Assembly: GCF_003945385.1 (NCBI RefSeq)
Contig: NZ_AP018920.1
Span: forward strand, 5,766,001 to 5,830,000
Reading direction: 5' to 3'
Origin: Pseudonocardia autotrophica
Lineage (GTDB): Bacteria; Actinomycetota; Actinomycetes; Mycobacteriales; Pseudonocardiaceae
DNA: 64,000 nt
Position 1 is the stretch's first letter; every line of letters begins with the position of its first letter. The translations under genes and the position numbers were made by a program. The notes beneath the pieces were generated by a model. The model was not told where the DNA came from. It searched no databases and saw nothing but the letters and a program-made list of their open reading frames with translations. This document shows positions 8,090 to 15,646 of the stretch, one piece after another.

Positions 8090-9052
8090 ATGCCCAAGAC
8101 GGCAGTCGTCGCGCTGGGCGGGAACGCCATCACGCGCAACGGCGAGGCGGGGACCCATGCCGAGCAGGCGGCCAACGCCCGCCGGATGGCCCGGGCGGTC
8201 TGCACGTTGCGCGACGCCGGCTGGAACGTCGTGCTGGTGCACGGGAACGGCCCGCAGGTCGGCAACCTGGCGATCCAGCAGGAGGACGCGGCCGGCCGGG
8301 TCCCGGCCCAGCCGCTGTTCGTGACGAACGCGATGACCCAGGGCCAGCTCGGCAGCCTGCTCGAACTGGCACTGCTCGCGGAGGGCCGGGGACGGCTGGC
8401 CGGGGTGGTCTCGATGGTGACCCACGTGATCGTCGAACCGGACGATCCGGCGTTCGAGAACCCCACCAAACCGGTCGGACCGTTCTTCACCGAACAGGAG
8501 GCCGCCGAGCTCGCCGAGGCCCGCGGCTGGGCGATCGTGCGCGACGGTGCGCGCGGACACCGGCGGGTCGTCCCCTCCCCGCGACCGATCGGGATCGTCG
8601 AGGCCGATGCGATCCGGGCACTGATCGATCAACACATGATCGTCGTCGCCGGCGGGGGCGGTGGCATCCCGGTGATCGCGGGCGACCGGGGTCTGGAGGG
8701 CATCGACGCGGTCGTCGACAAGGACTACACCGCCCAGCGGATCGCCGTCTCGGTCAACGCCGACGCACTGGTACTGGTCACCGACACCGAGAAGGTGCAG
8801 CTGGACTTCGGCACCGACCACCAGCGCCCGATCACCGAGATGAGCGTGGAGGAGGCCCTCAAGCATCTCGACGACGGCCAGTTCCCGGAGGGCTCGATGG
8901 GACCGAAGGTGCGGGCCGCGGTGCGGTTCCTGCGTGAGGGCGGCGGCACGGCGGTGATCACCACGGCGGAGCGGGCCGGCCCGTCCCTGGACACCGGCGA
9001 GGACCGGGCCGACGACGCCGTCGGCACCCGGATCGTCGGGAGCCGGACGTGA
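8090..9052 (+). CDS. Carbamate kinase (catabolic)
   Basis: This is a 320-residue amino-acid-kinase-fold enzyme with VALGGNAI at the N-terminus, HGNGPQVG, the 'VVAGGGGGIPV' nucleotide loop, 'VVDKDYTAQRIA' and 'LVLVTDTEKV'. All are standard carbamate kinase motifs. Length is typical. It transfers phosphate between carbamoyl phosphate and ADP, giving ATP, CO2 and NH3 in the catabolic direction. I chose ATG 8090 because GGGAGG lies just upstream and the protein then begins MPKTAVVALGGN; the frame is open to GTG 8054. The gene overlaps fdrA (GTGA), the arrangement seen in oxamate/allantoin catabolism, where AllK uses the carbamoyl phosphate released by the AllFGH enzyme. Confidence 0.93.
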   Translation: MPKTAVVALGGNAITRNGEAGTHAEQAANARRMARAVCTLRDAGWNVVLVHGNGPQVGNLAIQQEDAAGRVPAQPLFVTNAMTQGQLGSLLELALLAEGRGRLAGVVSMVTHVIVEPDDPAFENPTKPVGPFFTEQEAAELAEARGWAIVRDGARGHRRVVPSPRPIGIVEADAIRALIDQHMIVVAGGGGGIPVIAGDRGLEGIDAVVDKDYTAQRIAVSVNADALVLVTDTEKVQLDFGTDHQRPITEMSVEEALKHLDDGQFPEGSMGPKVRAAVRFLREGGGTAVITTAERAGPSLDTGEDRADDAVGTRIVGSRT

Positions 9053-10608
9053 CCGCGCGGGTGACGGTGCTGGCCGACACCTACCTGGACTCCGTGGTGC
9101 AGCTGACCGGGACCCGGGCGATGCGGGCCGTCGAGGGCGTCGAGTGGGCGAGCGCGGCGATGGCGACCGCGGCCAACCTGGCCACCCTGGCCGAGCTCGG
9201 CTTCGCGCCGGCGAGCTGGGACGGCGCCGGGCCGGGCGACCTGGTACTCGCCGTCCGGGCGCGCGACGAGCAGACCGCCGGTGCCGCCGAGGACGCCGGC
9301 CGGGCCGCGCTGTTCCCCGCGGGCGCCGACGATCCCGGCCACACCCACGACGACTCCCCGCGGACGCTGGCCGGAGCGCTGGACCGGCAGCCGGGGAGCA
9401 CCGTCGCGGTGATCTCCGTCGGCGGCGACTACGCCGCGCTGGAGACCACCAAGGCCCTGACCGCCGGATTGCACGTGCTGCTGTTCAGCGACAACGTGTC
9501 GGTCGCCGAGGAGATCGAGCTGAAGGCCATGGCCACCGAGCTGGGGCTGCTGGTGATGGGCCCCGGTGCCGGGACCGCGATGCTCGACCGGACCTGCCTC
9601 GGTTTCGCCAACGTGGTGGGCCGGGCCGAGGAGCGGACCGGCTCGGTCGCCGTCGTCGCGGCGGCGGGCACCGGGGCGCAGGAGGCGGCGAGCCTGCTCG
9701 ACCGCGCCGGCGTCGGCGTCCGGCACGTCATCGGGCTCGGCGGGCGGGATCTCTCCGCCGCGGTGGGCGGGCCGATGGGCCGGCTCGCCGTGCGCTCGCT
9801 CGCCGCCGACCCGGATGTCCAGGCGATCCTGCTGGTCTCCAAACCGCCGGATCCCGAGGTCGCCGCCGCGGTGCTCGCCGAGGCCGGGGACACCCCGCTG
9901 GTCGCCACCCTGATCGGGCTCGACGAGGCCGCCGGAGCACACGATCCGCCCGGGACCATCCGCTCCTCGACCCTGGAGGGCGGGGTCGCCGCCACCCTGC
10001 GACTGCTGGGCCACGAGGTCCCGGACACCACGACCGGGCTGCGCGCCCGGGTCGAGGAGGCCGTGCGCGACCTGCCGGCCGACCGGCGCCTGGTCCGCGG
10101 GCTGTTCTCCGGCGGGACGCTCTGTTACGAGTCGCTGGTCCTGCTCGAGGCCGAGCTCGGCCCGGTGCACTCCAACACCCCCCTCGACGCGGCCCGGGGC
10201 CTGCCAGCGCCGTCCGGTGCGCACGTCTGCCTCGACCTCGGCGAGGAGGAGTTCACCCGCGGCCGCCCGCACCCGATGATCGACCCGGAGGCCCGGGTCG
10301 AGCACCTGCGGGAGACCGGCCGGGAGGACGACGTCGCGGTGATCCTGCTCGACGTCGTGCTCGGGCACGGCGCGCATCCGGACCCGGCGGCCGAGCTGGG
10401 TCCGGTCTGCGCGGACATCCTGCATGCCGGCGGGCCGGCGATCGTCGTCTACGTACTGGGCACCGAGCAGGATCCGCAGGGCTTCGAACGCCAGCGGGCC
10501 GCCTTCGCCGGAATCGGCTGCGTGGTGGCCGAGACCGCCGCCCGGGCCTCGCTCGCCGCGGCGGCGATCGCCGCCCGGACCCCGGGGATCGTGGAGCGGG
10601 CGCTGTGA
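9049..10608 (+). CDS. fdrA: FdrA/AllF-type acyl-CoA-synthetase-like subunit of oxamate carbamoyltransferase
   Basis: This 519-residue protein has the FdrA start ('YLDSVVQLTGTRAMRAVEGVEWASAAM'), a succinyl-CoA-synthetase-like nucleotide fold ('VISVGGDYAALETTKAL', 'LGLLVMGPGAGTAMLD') and the FdrA-specific 'GLFSGGTLCYESL' followed by 'LGEEEFTRGRPHPMIDP'. E. coli FdrA with YlbE and YlbF forms oxamic transcarbamylase (AllFGH), which turns oxalurate plus phosphate into oxamate and carbamoyl phosphate. Homologues of the other two subunits are at 15643 and 14780, in a separate operon. GTG 9049 overlaps the carbamate kinase stop, and its stop overlaps the glycosyltransferase start. The substrate here could differ from oxalurate. 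Confidence 0.85.
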   Translation: MTARVTVLADTYLDSVVQLTGTRAMRAVEGVEWASAAMATAANLATLAELGFAPASWDGAGPGDLVLAVRARDEQTAGAAEDAGRAALFPAGADDPGHTHDDSPRTLAGALDRQPGSTVAVISVGGDYAALETTKALTAGLHVLLFSDNVSVAEEIELKAMATELGLLVMGPGAGTAMLDRTCLGFANVVGRAEERTGSVAVVAAAGTGAQEAASLLDRAGVGVRHVIGLGGRDLSAAVGGPMGRLAVRSLAADPDVQAILLVSKPPDPEVAAAVLAEAGDTPLVATLIGLDEAAGAHDPPGTIRSSTLEGGVAATLRLLGHEVPDTTTGLRARVEEAVRDLPADRRLVRGLFSGGTLCYESLVLLEAELGPVHSNTPLDAARGLPAPSGAHVCLDLGEEEFTRGRPHPMIDPEARVEHLRETGREDDVAVILLDVVLGHGAHPDPAAELGPVCADILHAGGPAIVVYVLGTEQDPQGFERQRAAFAGIGCVVAETAARASLAAAAIAARTPGIVERAL

Positions 10609-11762
10609 CCGGCCTGGCGCTGGTCACCCACTCGACGTCCCCGCGCGGCGGGATGGTGCACACCCTCGCCCTGGCCGAGGCGTTGCAGGCCGCCGGGACC
10701 CCGGTCCACCTCGTCACCCAGGGCGATCCGGCCGCCGGGCTGCACCGGCACACGACGGTGCCCTTCACCGTGCTGCCGGCCCCGGACCGCTCCGGCACGC
10801 TCACCGACCGGGTGTACGCCTCGATCGACGCGCTCACCGCGGCGTTGCACGACCTGAGCGGCGCGTTCGACGTGCTGCACGCCCAGGACTGCATCGCCGC
10901 CCGGGCCGCCGCGCGGGTACGCGACGCGGGTGCCCGGGTGTCGGTGGTCCGCACCGTGCACCACGTCGACGACTTCACCACTCCCGCGCTGGTGGCCTGC
11001 CAGCAGGCGGCGATCGTCGAGCCCGACCGGGTGCTCGTGGTCAGCCGCCAGTGGGAGCGGATCCTGCGCGACGAGTACGGGGTACCGGCGACCGTGGTCC
11101 CCAACGGTGTCGACGCCGGCCGGTTCGGGCCGGTCGCGGACGGGTACCGGGAGCAGCTGCGCCGGTCGATCGGCGCCGGGGACCGCTTCGTCCTGCTCGG
11201 GGTCGGCGGGATCGAGCCGCGCAAGGGGACCCGGCACGCGTTCGAGGCGCTGTCCCGGCTGTACCGCTCCGGCACGCGGCCGGTGCTGGCGATCGTCGGC
11301 GGCCACTCGTTCCAGGACTACGCCGCCTACCGCGAGGAGGCGCTGGCCGCGCTGCCGGGGCTAGGGCTCGAGCTCGGGCGCGACGTCGTGCTGCTCGGCA
11401 CCGTCGACGACCGGACGCTGTCCGGCTGGTACCGCAGTGCCGACGCGCTGCTGTTCCCGTCGGTCAAGGAGGGCTGGGGGCTGGCGGTGCTCGAGGCGAT
11501 GGCCGCCGACCTGCCGGTGATCGCCTCGGACCTGCCGGTCTTCCGGGAGTACCTGGTCGACGGGCGGAACGCGCTGCTCCCCGCCGTCGGGGACGCGTCC
11601 GCGATCGCGGACGCGGTCGCGGCCGTCGTCGCCGACCCGGAACTGCGGGAGCGGCTCCGCGACGGCGGGCGGCGCACCGTGCCCGGCTACACCTGGCAGC
11701 GCAGTGCCGCTGCGCACCGGGCCGTCTACGACCGGCTCCGTGCCGGGGAGCCGGTGTCCTGA
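10605..11762 (+). CDS. Glycosyltransferase family 4, MSMEG_0565 family
   Basis: This 385-residue GT-B-fold enzyme has 'THSTSPRGGMVHTLALAEAL' at the N-terminus, 'FDVLHAQDCIAA', 'TVHHVDDFTTPAL', 'VVPNGVDAGRFGP' and the EX7E motif in 'EGWGLAVLEAMAADLPV'. The first block and 'VHHVDDF' are diagnostic of the MSMEG_0565 glycosyltransferases of Nit1C clusters. Sugar donor and acceptor are unknown. GTG 10605 overlaps the fdrA stop by four bases, so carbamate kinase, FdrA and this enzyme share one transcript, which ends at a perfect 17-bp hairpin. Confidence 0.88.
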   Translation: MTGLALVTHSTSPRGGMVHTLALAEALQAAGTPVHLVTQGDPAAGLHRHTTVPFTVLPAPDRSGTLTDRVYASIDALTAALHDLSGAFDVLHAQDCIAARAAARVRDAGARVSVVRTVHHVDDFTTPALVACQQAAIVEPDRVLVVSRQWERILRDEYGVPATVVPNGVDAGRFGPVADGYREQLRRSIGAGDRFVLLGVGGIEPRKGTRHAFEALSRLYRSGTRPVLAIVGGHSFQDYAAYREEALAALPGLGLELGRDVVLLGTVDDRTLSGWYRSADALLFPSVKEGWGLAVLEAMAADLPVIASDLPVFREYLVDGRNALLPAVGDASAIADAVAAVVADPELRERLRDGGRRTVPGYTWQRSAAAHRAVYDRLRAGEPVS

Positions 11763-11857
11763 CCGGTGCCCGGCCGACGTGGCCGGGCACCGGAGCCGGG
11801 CCCCGGCGACGGGGCAGATCGGCACCCGGGCCCGGTACCCCACCCCGGCCGACGACG

Positions 11858-11899
11858 ACGGCGGCCCCCGCGAGCCGGAACACTCGCGGGGGCCGCCGT
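11858..11899. terminator. Bidirectional hairpin between convergent operons
   Basis: Perfect 17-bp inverted repeat: arms 11858-11874 and 11883-11899 (3' arm CTCGCGGGGGCCGCCGT) with an 8-base loop CCGGAACA. It lies between the end of the glycosyltransferase gene and the end of the MSMEG_0572-type gene. It has no U-tract, as is common for actinobacterial terminators. Confidence 0.8.
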
Positions 11900-11936
11900 C
11901 CGGGGCCGGGGTGGGCACCGGGCACATCGGGACCGG

Positions 11937-12422
11937 TCAGACCGTCCACGTCTGCATGATCAGGGCGCCCTCGCGGCGGGCCGTCAGCTGGGCGTCCAGG
12001 ACGTCCAGCGGGTTGATCGGCTTCACGCCCTCCATCATGTCGATCTCGCGCATGCCGTACAGCGCGGCGGCCGAGAAGCGACAGGCATAGATCTTCCCGC
12101 CCTCGTCCATGAACGTCTGCAGCTGCTTGTTGTAGCCGAGGGCACCCGGGAACGCCTCGTCCCCGACCTTCGGGTAGCCGCGCGATGCCGACACCATCAG
12201 CGACGCGGGCCCGAACATCACGATGCTGGTGTCGAAGCCCTTCCGCCCGATCCTGGTCGCGGTCAGCATGTTCACCAGACCGACCGAGCCCTCGAACGGC
12301 ACGGTGTGCATGAAGATGTAGGCCTTCTCGCCCTCGCCGGCCTGGATGTCCTCGAAGACCTTGTCCTCGTAGTCGACGATCGCATCCCCGGGCCGTACCC
12401 GCTCGCCCACGATCTGTGCCAC
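11937..12422 (-). CDS. MSMEG_0572/Sll0783-family nitrogen-starvation protein
   Basis: This 161-residue protein has 'GDAIVDYEDKVFEDIQAGEGEKAYIFMHTVPFEGSVGLVNMLTATRIGRKG', 'VMFGPASLMVSASRGYPKVGDEAFPG' and 'KIYACRFSAAALYGM', which match the Sll0783/MSMEG_0572 family. The fold looks DsrE/F-like, with one Cys in 'YACRFS'. Its biochemical role is unknown; the family is a constant part of Nit1C clusters and is induced by nitrogen starvation in cyanobacteria (established knowledge). GTG 12422 has AAGGAG upstream. It is the last gene of the leftward unit starting at the operator near 14172, after the flavoprotein and the 88-aa gene. Confidence 0.9.
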   Translation of the reverse strand: MAQIVGERVRPGDAIVDYEDKVFEDIQAGEGEKAYIFMHTVPFEGSVGLVNMLTATRIGRKGFDTSIVMFGPASLMVSASRGYPKVGDEAFPGALGYNKQLQTFMDEGGKIYACRFSAAALYGMREIDMMEGVKPINPLDVLDAQLTARREGALIMQTWTV

Positions 12423-12476
12423 GGTGCTCTCCTTCTCATCGATGCCCCGGCGGGCGGTCGCCCGCCGGGATCGTCG

Positions 12477-12743
12477 TCAGACCGCAGGCCCGGACGGCCG
12501 TGGCGGCGTCGCCCACGGCCGGCGGTGACTCCCGGGCATCGCCCGCAGGATGCGGTGCCGCAACGGCCACGGCAGCGCGCGGTAGACCGGCGCGAACACC
12601 CGCAGCCAGAACAGCTCGACCGGTCCGTGCGGCGGTCGCGGCGCGCGGGTTCCGGGACGGGTACGGGCCAGCTGCTCGTGCGCGCCCATCAGCAGGTAGT
12701 GCTGGGAGTTCTCGCGCAACCACCGGGAGAAGCCCATCGTCAC
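12477..12743 (-). CDS. Unrecognised 88-aa protein between flavoprotein and MSMEG_0572-type gene
   Basis: I do not recognise this small basic protein. It starts MTMGFSRWLRENSQHYLL, has a hydrophobic middle 'VELFWLRVFAPVYRALPWPL' followed by Arg/Pro-rich sequence, and lacks Cys. GTG 12743 overlaps the flavoprotein stop (GTGA), which supports it as a real, translationally coupled gene. It does not look like the small MSMEG_0570 protein that occupies Nit1C clusters elsewhere. A membrane-associated helix around residues 43-65 is possible. Confidence 0.6.
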   Translation of the reverse strand: MTMGFSRWLRENSQHYLLMGAHEQLARTRPGTRAPRPPHGPVELFWLRVFAPVYRALPWPLRHRILRAMPGSHRRPWATPPRPSGPAV

Positions 12744-14086
12744 AGCTTCCCGGCCCTGCGGAGCTCGTCGAGGCCGTTGTTGGCGGCCATCGCGATCGGC
12801 TCGTTGAGCGCGCCGATCGCCGGCGAGTAGACGTTCTCCATGGTGCCCAGGTCGTGCAGGGTCAATCCGAACCGGACCGCGGTCGCGAGGAAGTCCGCGC
12901 GCTCCTTGATCCCTTCCTGCCCGACCATCTGGGCCCCGATCAGGCGCAGCGATCCCGGTTCGGCGAGCAGTTTGACCTTCACCGGTTTCACACCCGGGTA
13001 GTACCGGGCCCGGGATATCCCCTGGGCCTGGCCGAGCACGTACGGGATACCGAGCGCGGTCGCCGTCGTCTCACCGAAGGACGCACCGCCGATCACCCAC
13101 TTGCCGGCCGGGGTGCCCCACGGCACGTACACGGCGCGGTAGGTCCGCGATCCACCGCCGGCGTTGGTGCCGCCCGCCTTGCCCTGGGCGTACGCGTGGC
13201 TGCCGGTCAGCCCCTGCAGGGGGACCCTGGTCAGCCCGTGCGGGATCTCGGTGCAGTCGCCCACCGCGAACACACCGGGCGCCGAGGTGGCCATCCGCTC
13301 GTCGACGACGATGCCGCCGGTCGAGCCGATCTCCAGGCCGGCGGCCGCGGCGAGCCCGGCGTTGGGCACCTTGTGCGTCGCGACGACCACCAGGTCGCAC
13401 GGGATCTCGCCGTCGGAGGTGTCGACGGCCGACACCCGGCCCTGCCCGATGAACCGCTTGAGCGTGGTGTTGAAGTGCGCGTGCACCCCGAGCTCGCGCC
13501 AGGACTCCTCGACCGGCGCCATGATGTCCGGGTCCGCCATCTCGGCGAGCGGCCACGGGTGCGGGTCGATCAGGTGGGTCTCGATCCCCCGGTGCGCCAG
13601 CGATGTGGTCATCTCGACACCGAGCGGTGTCGCGTGCACGACGACGGCGCGCTCGACCGAGTCGAGGACCTTGTCCCACTCCATCGCCGCCCGGATGTTC
13701 TTCACGTAGTACAGGCCCTCGAGATCGCCACCCGGGACCCCGGGATCGGCATAGTCGAAGCCGGTCGCCAGCACGAGCGTGTCGTAGGAGACGGCTCCCC
13801 GGCCCTCCACGGTCACGGTGCGGGCCTTCGGGTCGATCGCGCTGACCCGGCTCTGATAGTGGACGTCGATCCCGGCCTCGACGTACGCCTCCTTGGTCGC
13901 CAGGAAGAGCTTCTCGAAGGCGTCGATCTCCTTGCCGTGCACGTACGGGATCCCGCAGGGGCTGTACGCGACGTCCTCGAACTCGGTGTAGACGACGACC
14001 TCGGCGTCGGGCCGTGCGGCCTTCACCCCACCCGCAGCACCGAGGCCCCCGGCGCCACCTCCCACGATCACCGTCTTGTGCGGCAC
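12740..14086 (-). CDS. FAD-dependent pyridine nucleotide-disulfide oxidoreductase (CoA-disulfide reductase/NADH oxidase-like)
   Basis: This 448-residue two-dinucleotide-fold flavoprotein has an FAD motif VIVGGGAGGLGAAGG at the N-terminus, 'LVLATGFDYADPG', and 'GIVVDERMATSAPGVFAVGDC' closing the FAD site. It has a single active-site Cys (C44) in SPCGIPYV, the position of the CoA-disulfide reductase catalytic Cys, so a CoA- or thiol-linked redox reaction is plausible. Start GTG 14086 is chosen for GAAGGGG five bases upstream; the frame is open to 14170. It differs from the MSMEG_0569 flavoprotein of canonical Nit1C clusters. It heads a leftward operon with the 88-aa and MSMEG_0572-type genes and diverges from the XRE-cupin regulator. 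Confidence 0.82.
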   Translation of the reverse strand: MPHKTVIVGGGAGGLGAAGGVKAARPDAEVVVYTEFEDVAYSPCGIPYVHGKEIDAFEKLFLATKEAYVEAGIDVHYQSRVSAIDPKARTVTVEGRGAVSYDTLVLATGFDYADPGVPGGDLEGLYYVKNIRAAMEWDKVLDSVERAVVVHATPLGVEMTTSLAHRGIETHLIDPHPWPLAEMADPDIMAPVEESWRELGVHAHFNTTLKRFIGQGRVSAVDTSDGEIPCDLVVVATHKVPNAGLAAAAGLEIGSTGGIVVDERMATSAPGVFAVGDCTEIPHGLTRVPLQGLTGSHAYAQGKAGGTNAGGGSRTYRAVYVPWGTPAGKWVIGGASFGETTATALGIPYVLGQAQGISRARYYPGVKPVKVKLLAEPGSLRLIGAQMVGQEGIKERADFLATAVRFGLTLHDLGTMENVYSPAIGALNEPIAMAANNGLDELRRAGKL

Positions 14087-14164
14087 GAGGACCCCTTCGT
14101 CGCTGACTACGATGGACCGGCCCGGCCGCCGGAGCGAGCACGGGCCGACCGGAACTACACAACC

Positions 14165-14200
14165 ATCCACAATGATGGATATACGTCTACGATACTAATC
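14165..14200. promoter_or_regulatory. Operator/divergent promoter D at the regulator gene
   Basis: ATCCACAATGATGGAT (14165-14180) is an imperfect inverted repeat sharing 10 of 16 positions with the element at 22640-22655. To its right lie GTCTAC and GATACT (14191-14196), the latter a -10 candidate for the rightward regulator gene. The position between the regulator and the flavoprotein operon suggests autoregulation. It is the weakest of the four sites. Confidence 0.5.
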
Positions 14201-14225
14201 GACAGTGCCCTGTCAAGGAGCCCAC

Positions 14226-14849
14226 ATGACGCGACCAGCTACCGCGGCGGACGCCCCCGACGACCGGAACGCCCCGGCCGGGGCGGAGGCCGAGCGGGAG
14301 GCGATCGTGCGCTCCATCGGGCCCAAGGTCCGGCGGCTGCGGCACCAGGCCGGACTGTCGCTGCAGCAGCTCGCCCGGCTGGCCGAGGTGTCGTCGGCGG
14401 CCATCCACAAGGTCGAGAAGGGCGACATGGTCCCGACGGTGACGACGCTGCTGAAGCTGGCCGCCGCGCTGCACCGGCCGATCGGCTACTTCGTCGACGC
14501 CGACGGCGAGCCGACAGCCGTGGCGCACGTGGTGCGGGCCGACCGGCGGCCCGAGGTGGGCCCCCCGCTTCCCGGTGCGGTCCGGCACGGGATCACCGGC
14601 CCGACCGGCCGGTTCACGCTGCACGGCACCGTGACCGAGGTGTCGCCCGGCGGCACGCTGGAGATCCCCCCGCGGTCCGGGGAGGACCTGGTGACGGTGC
14701 TCGAGGGCTCCGTCGAGTTCGAGGTCGTCCCGGAGCGGCACCTGCTCGACGAGGGCGACGCGGTGCACTTCCCGGCCGATCACGAGGTCCGCTGCCACAA
14801 CCCCGCCGGCTCGCCGGCGCGGCTGCTCTGGGTGTCCACCGGCAGCTGA
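14226..14849 (+). CDS. XRE-family transcriptional regulator with cupin sensor domain
   Basis: This 207-residue protein has an N-terminal Cro/CI helix-turn-helix (about residues 30-90: 'VRRLRHQAGLSLQQLARLAEVSSAAIHKVEKG') and a C-terminal cupin (about 130-205: 'VTVLEGSVEFEVVPERHLLDEGDAVHFPADHEV'). This PuuR/SutR-like layout is typical of local regulators of nitrogen or amine catabolism that bind a pathway metabolite in the cupin. ATG 14226 has AAGGAG five bases upstream. The gene sits in the middle of the island beside a repeat element shared with three other promoters, so it is the best candidate for the island's regulator. Its 3' end overlaps the converging DUF2877 gene by 70 bases. Confidence 0.9.
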   Translation: MTRPATAADAPDDRNAPAGAEAEREAIVRSIGPKVRRLRHQAGLSLQQLARLAEVSSAAIHKVEKGDMVPTVTTLLKLAAALHRPIGYFVDADGEPTAVAHVVRADRRPEVGPPLPGAVRHGITGPTGRFTLHGTVTEVSPGGTLEIPPRSGEDLVTVLEGSVEFEVVPERHLLDEGDAVHFPADHEVRCHNPAGSPARLLWVSTGS

Positions 14850-15646
14850 GCGATCCCGAGCCGGAGACCGGCGAGCAGGCAACGCCCGGAGCTCGCCCCG
14901 ATCCGGGCCAGCCGGCGCCGGGCGGGCTCCGGGTCCGTGCCCGCGGCCACGGCGGCCATCCAGTCGTGCACCGACCGCAGCCCCTGCCCGCGTGCCGCCC
15001 AGCGCAGGAACGCCGCGGCGTGCACGGTCGTCCGCACCTCGGTGGCGACCGCGGTCAGCCACGCCTCGGCGGCCGGACCGCGCAGCGCGCGAGCCGCCAG
15101 CAACAGCCCGGCCAGCACGTCGTCTCCGGCCGGGGTCAGGCCGGGGCCGCGCCCGCCGAGCAACCCGGCCGCGGCGCCCAGGTCACCGGCCCGGACCGCC
15201 GCGACGATCTCGGCCGCCGGCACCGGCACCTCCGGTGGGAACTGCACGTCCCGGCGCAGCGGCGGTGACGCTGCCGGCGGCAGCTGCCCGGCCCGGGCTG
15301 CGAGCAGCGCCGACGACTCGGGCAGGACACCGATCCGGTCGGGCACGTCGCACCGCACCGCCCAGCGCCGCGCCGTCACCCGGATGCCGTCGATCCGGAC
15401 CGGCTCCCCCGGCCGGGCCGGCGGCAACGCCGTGCTCCCGGCGGCCAGGTGCAGCGGGCCGGCCTCGACGCCCGGCCCGACCAGCGCCATCAGCTCGTCG
15501 TCGAAACGCAGATAGATCGCCCGGCGGTGCACCGAGAGCACCGTTCCGCACCGCGTCCCGCTCCACCGGACCAGCTCCCGTACGGCGGCACCCCGCCCCA
15601 CCGGGCCCGCCCCCGGCACGCACGGATCCCGGCCCGCCGGGGTCAT
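14780..15646 (-). CDS. DUF2877 protein, AllH-like oxamate carbamoyltransferase subunit
   Basis: This 288-residue protein has the DUF2877 signature 'GGRGPGLTPAGDDVLAGLLLAAR' near residues 165-185 and 'RIGASSGRCLLAGLRLG' near the end. The E. coli homologue YlbF (AllH) is a subunit of oxamic transcarbamylase. ATG 15646 overlaps the stop of the DUF1116 gene (ATGA), and the two adjacent genes mirror ylbE-ylbF order. It is the last of seven leftward genes starting at the 22640-22655 operator. Its 3' end runs 70 bases into the antisense of the XRE-cupin gene. Confidence 0.85.
   Translation of the reverse strand: MTPAGRDPCVPGAGPVGRGAAVRELVRWSGTRCGTVLSVHRRAIYLRFDDELMALVGPGVEAGPLHLAAGSTALPPARPGEPVRIDGIRVTARRWAVRCDVPDRIGVLPESSALLAARAGQLPPAASPPLRRDVQFPPEVPVPAAEIVAAVRAGDLGAAAGLLGGRGPGLTPAGDDVLAGLLLAARALRGPAAEAWLTAVATEVRTTVHAAAFLRWAARGQGLRSVHDWMAAVAAGTDPEPARRRLARIGASSGRCLLAGLRLGIAQLPVDTQSSRAGEPAGLWQRTS

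Noticed and set aside
12436-12723. 95-codon minus frame overlapping the 88-aa gene
   Set aside because: It overlaps the coupled frame and has no ribosome site; the GTGA overlap favours 12477-12743.
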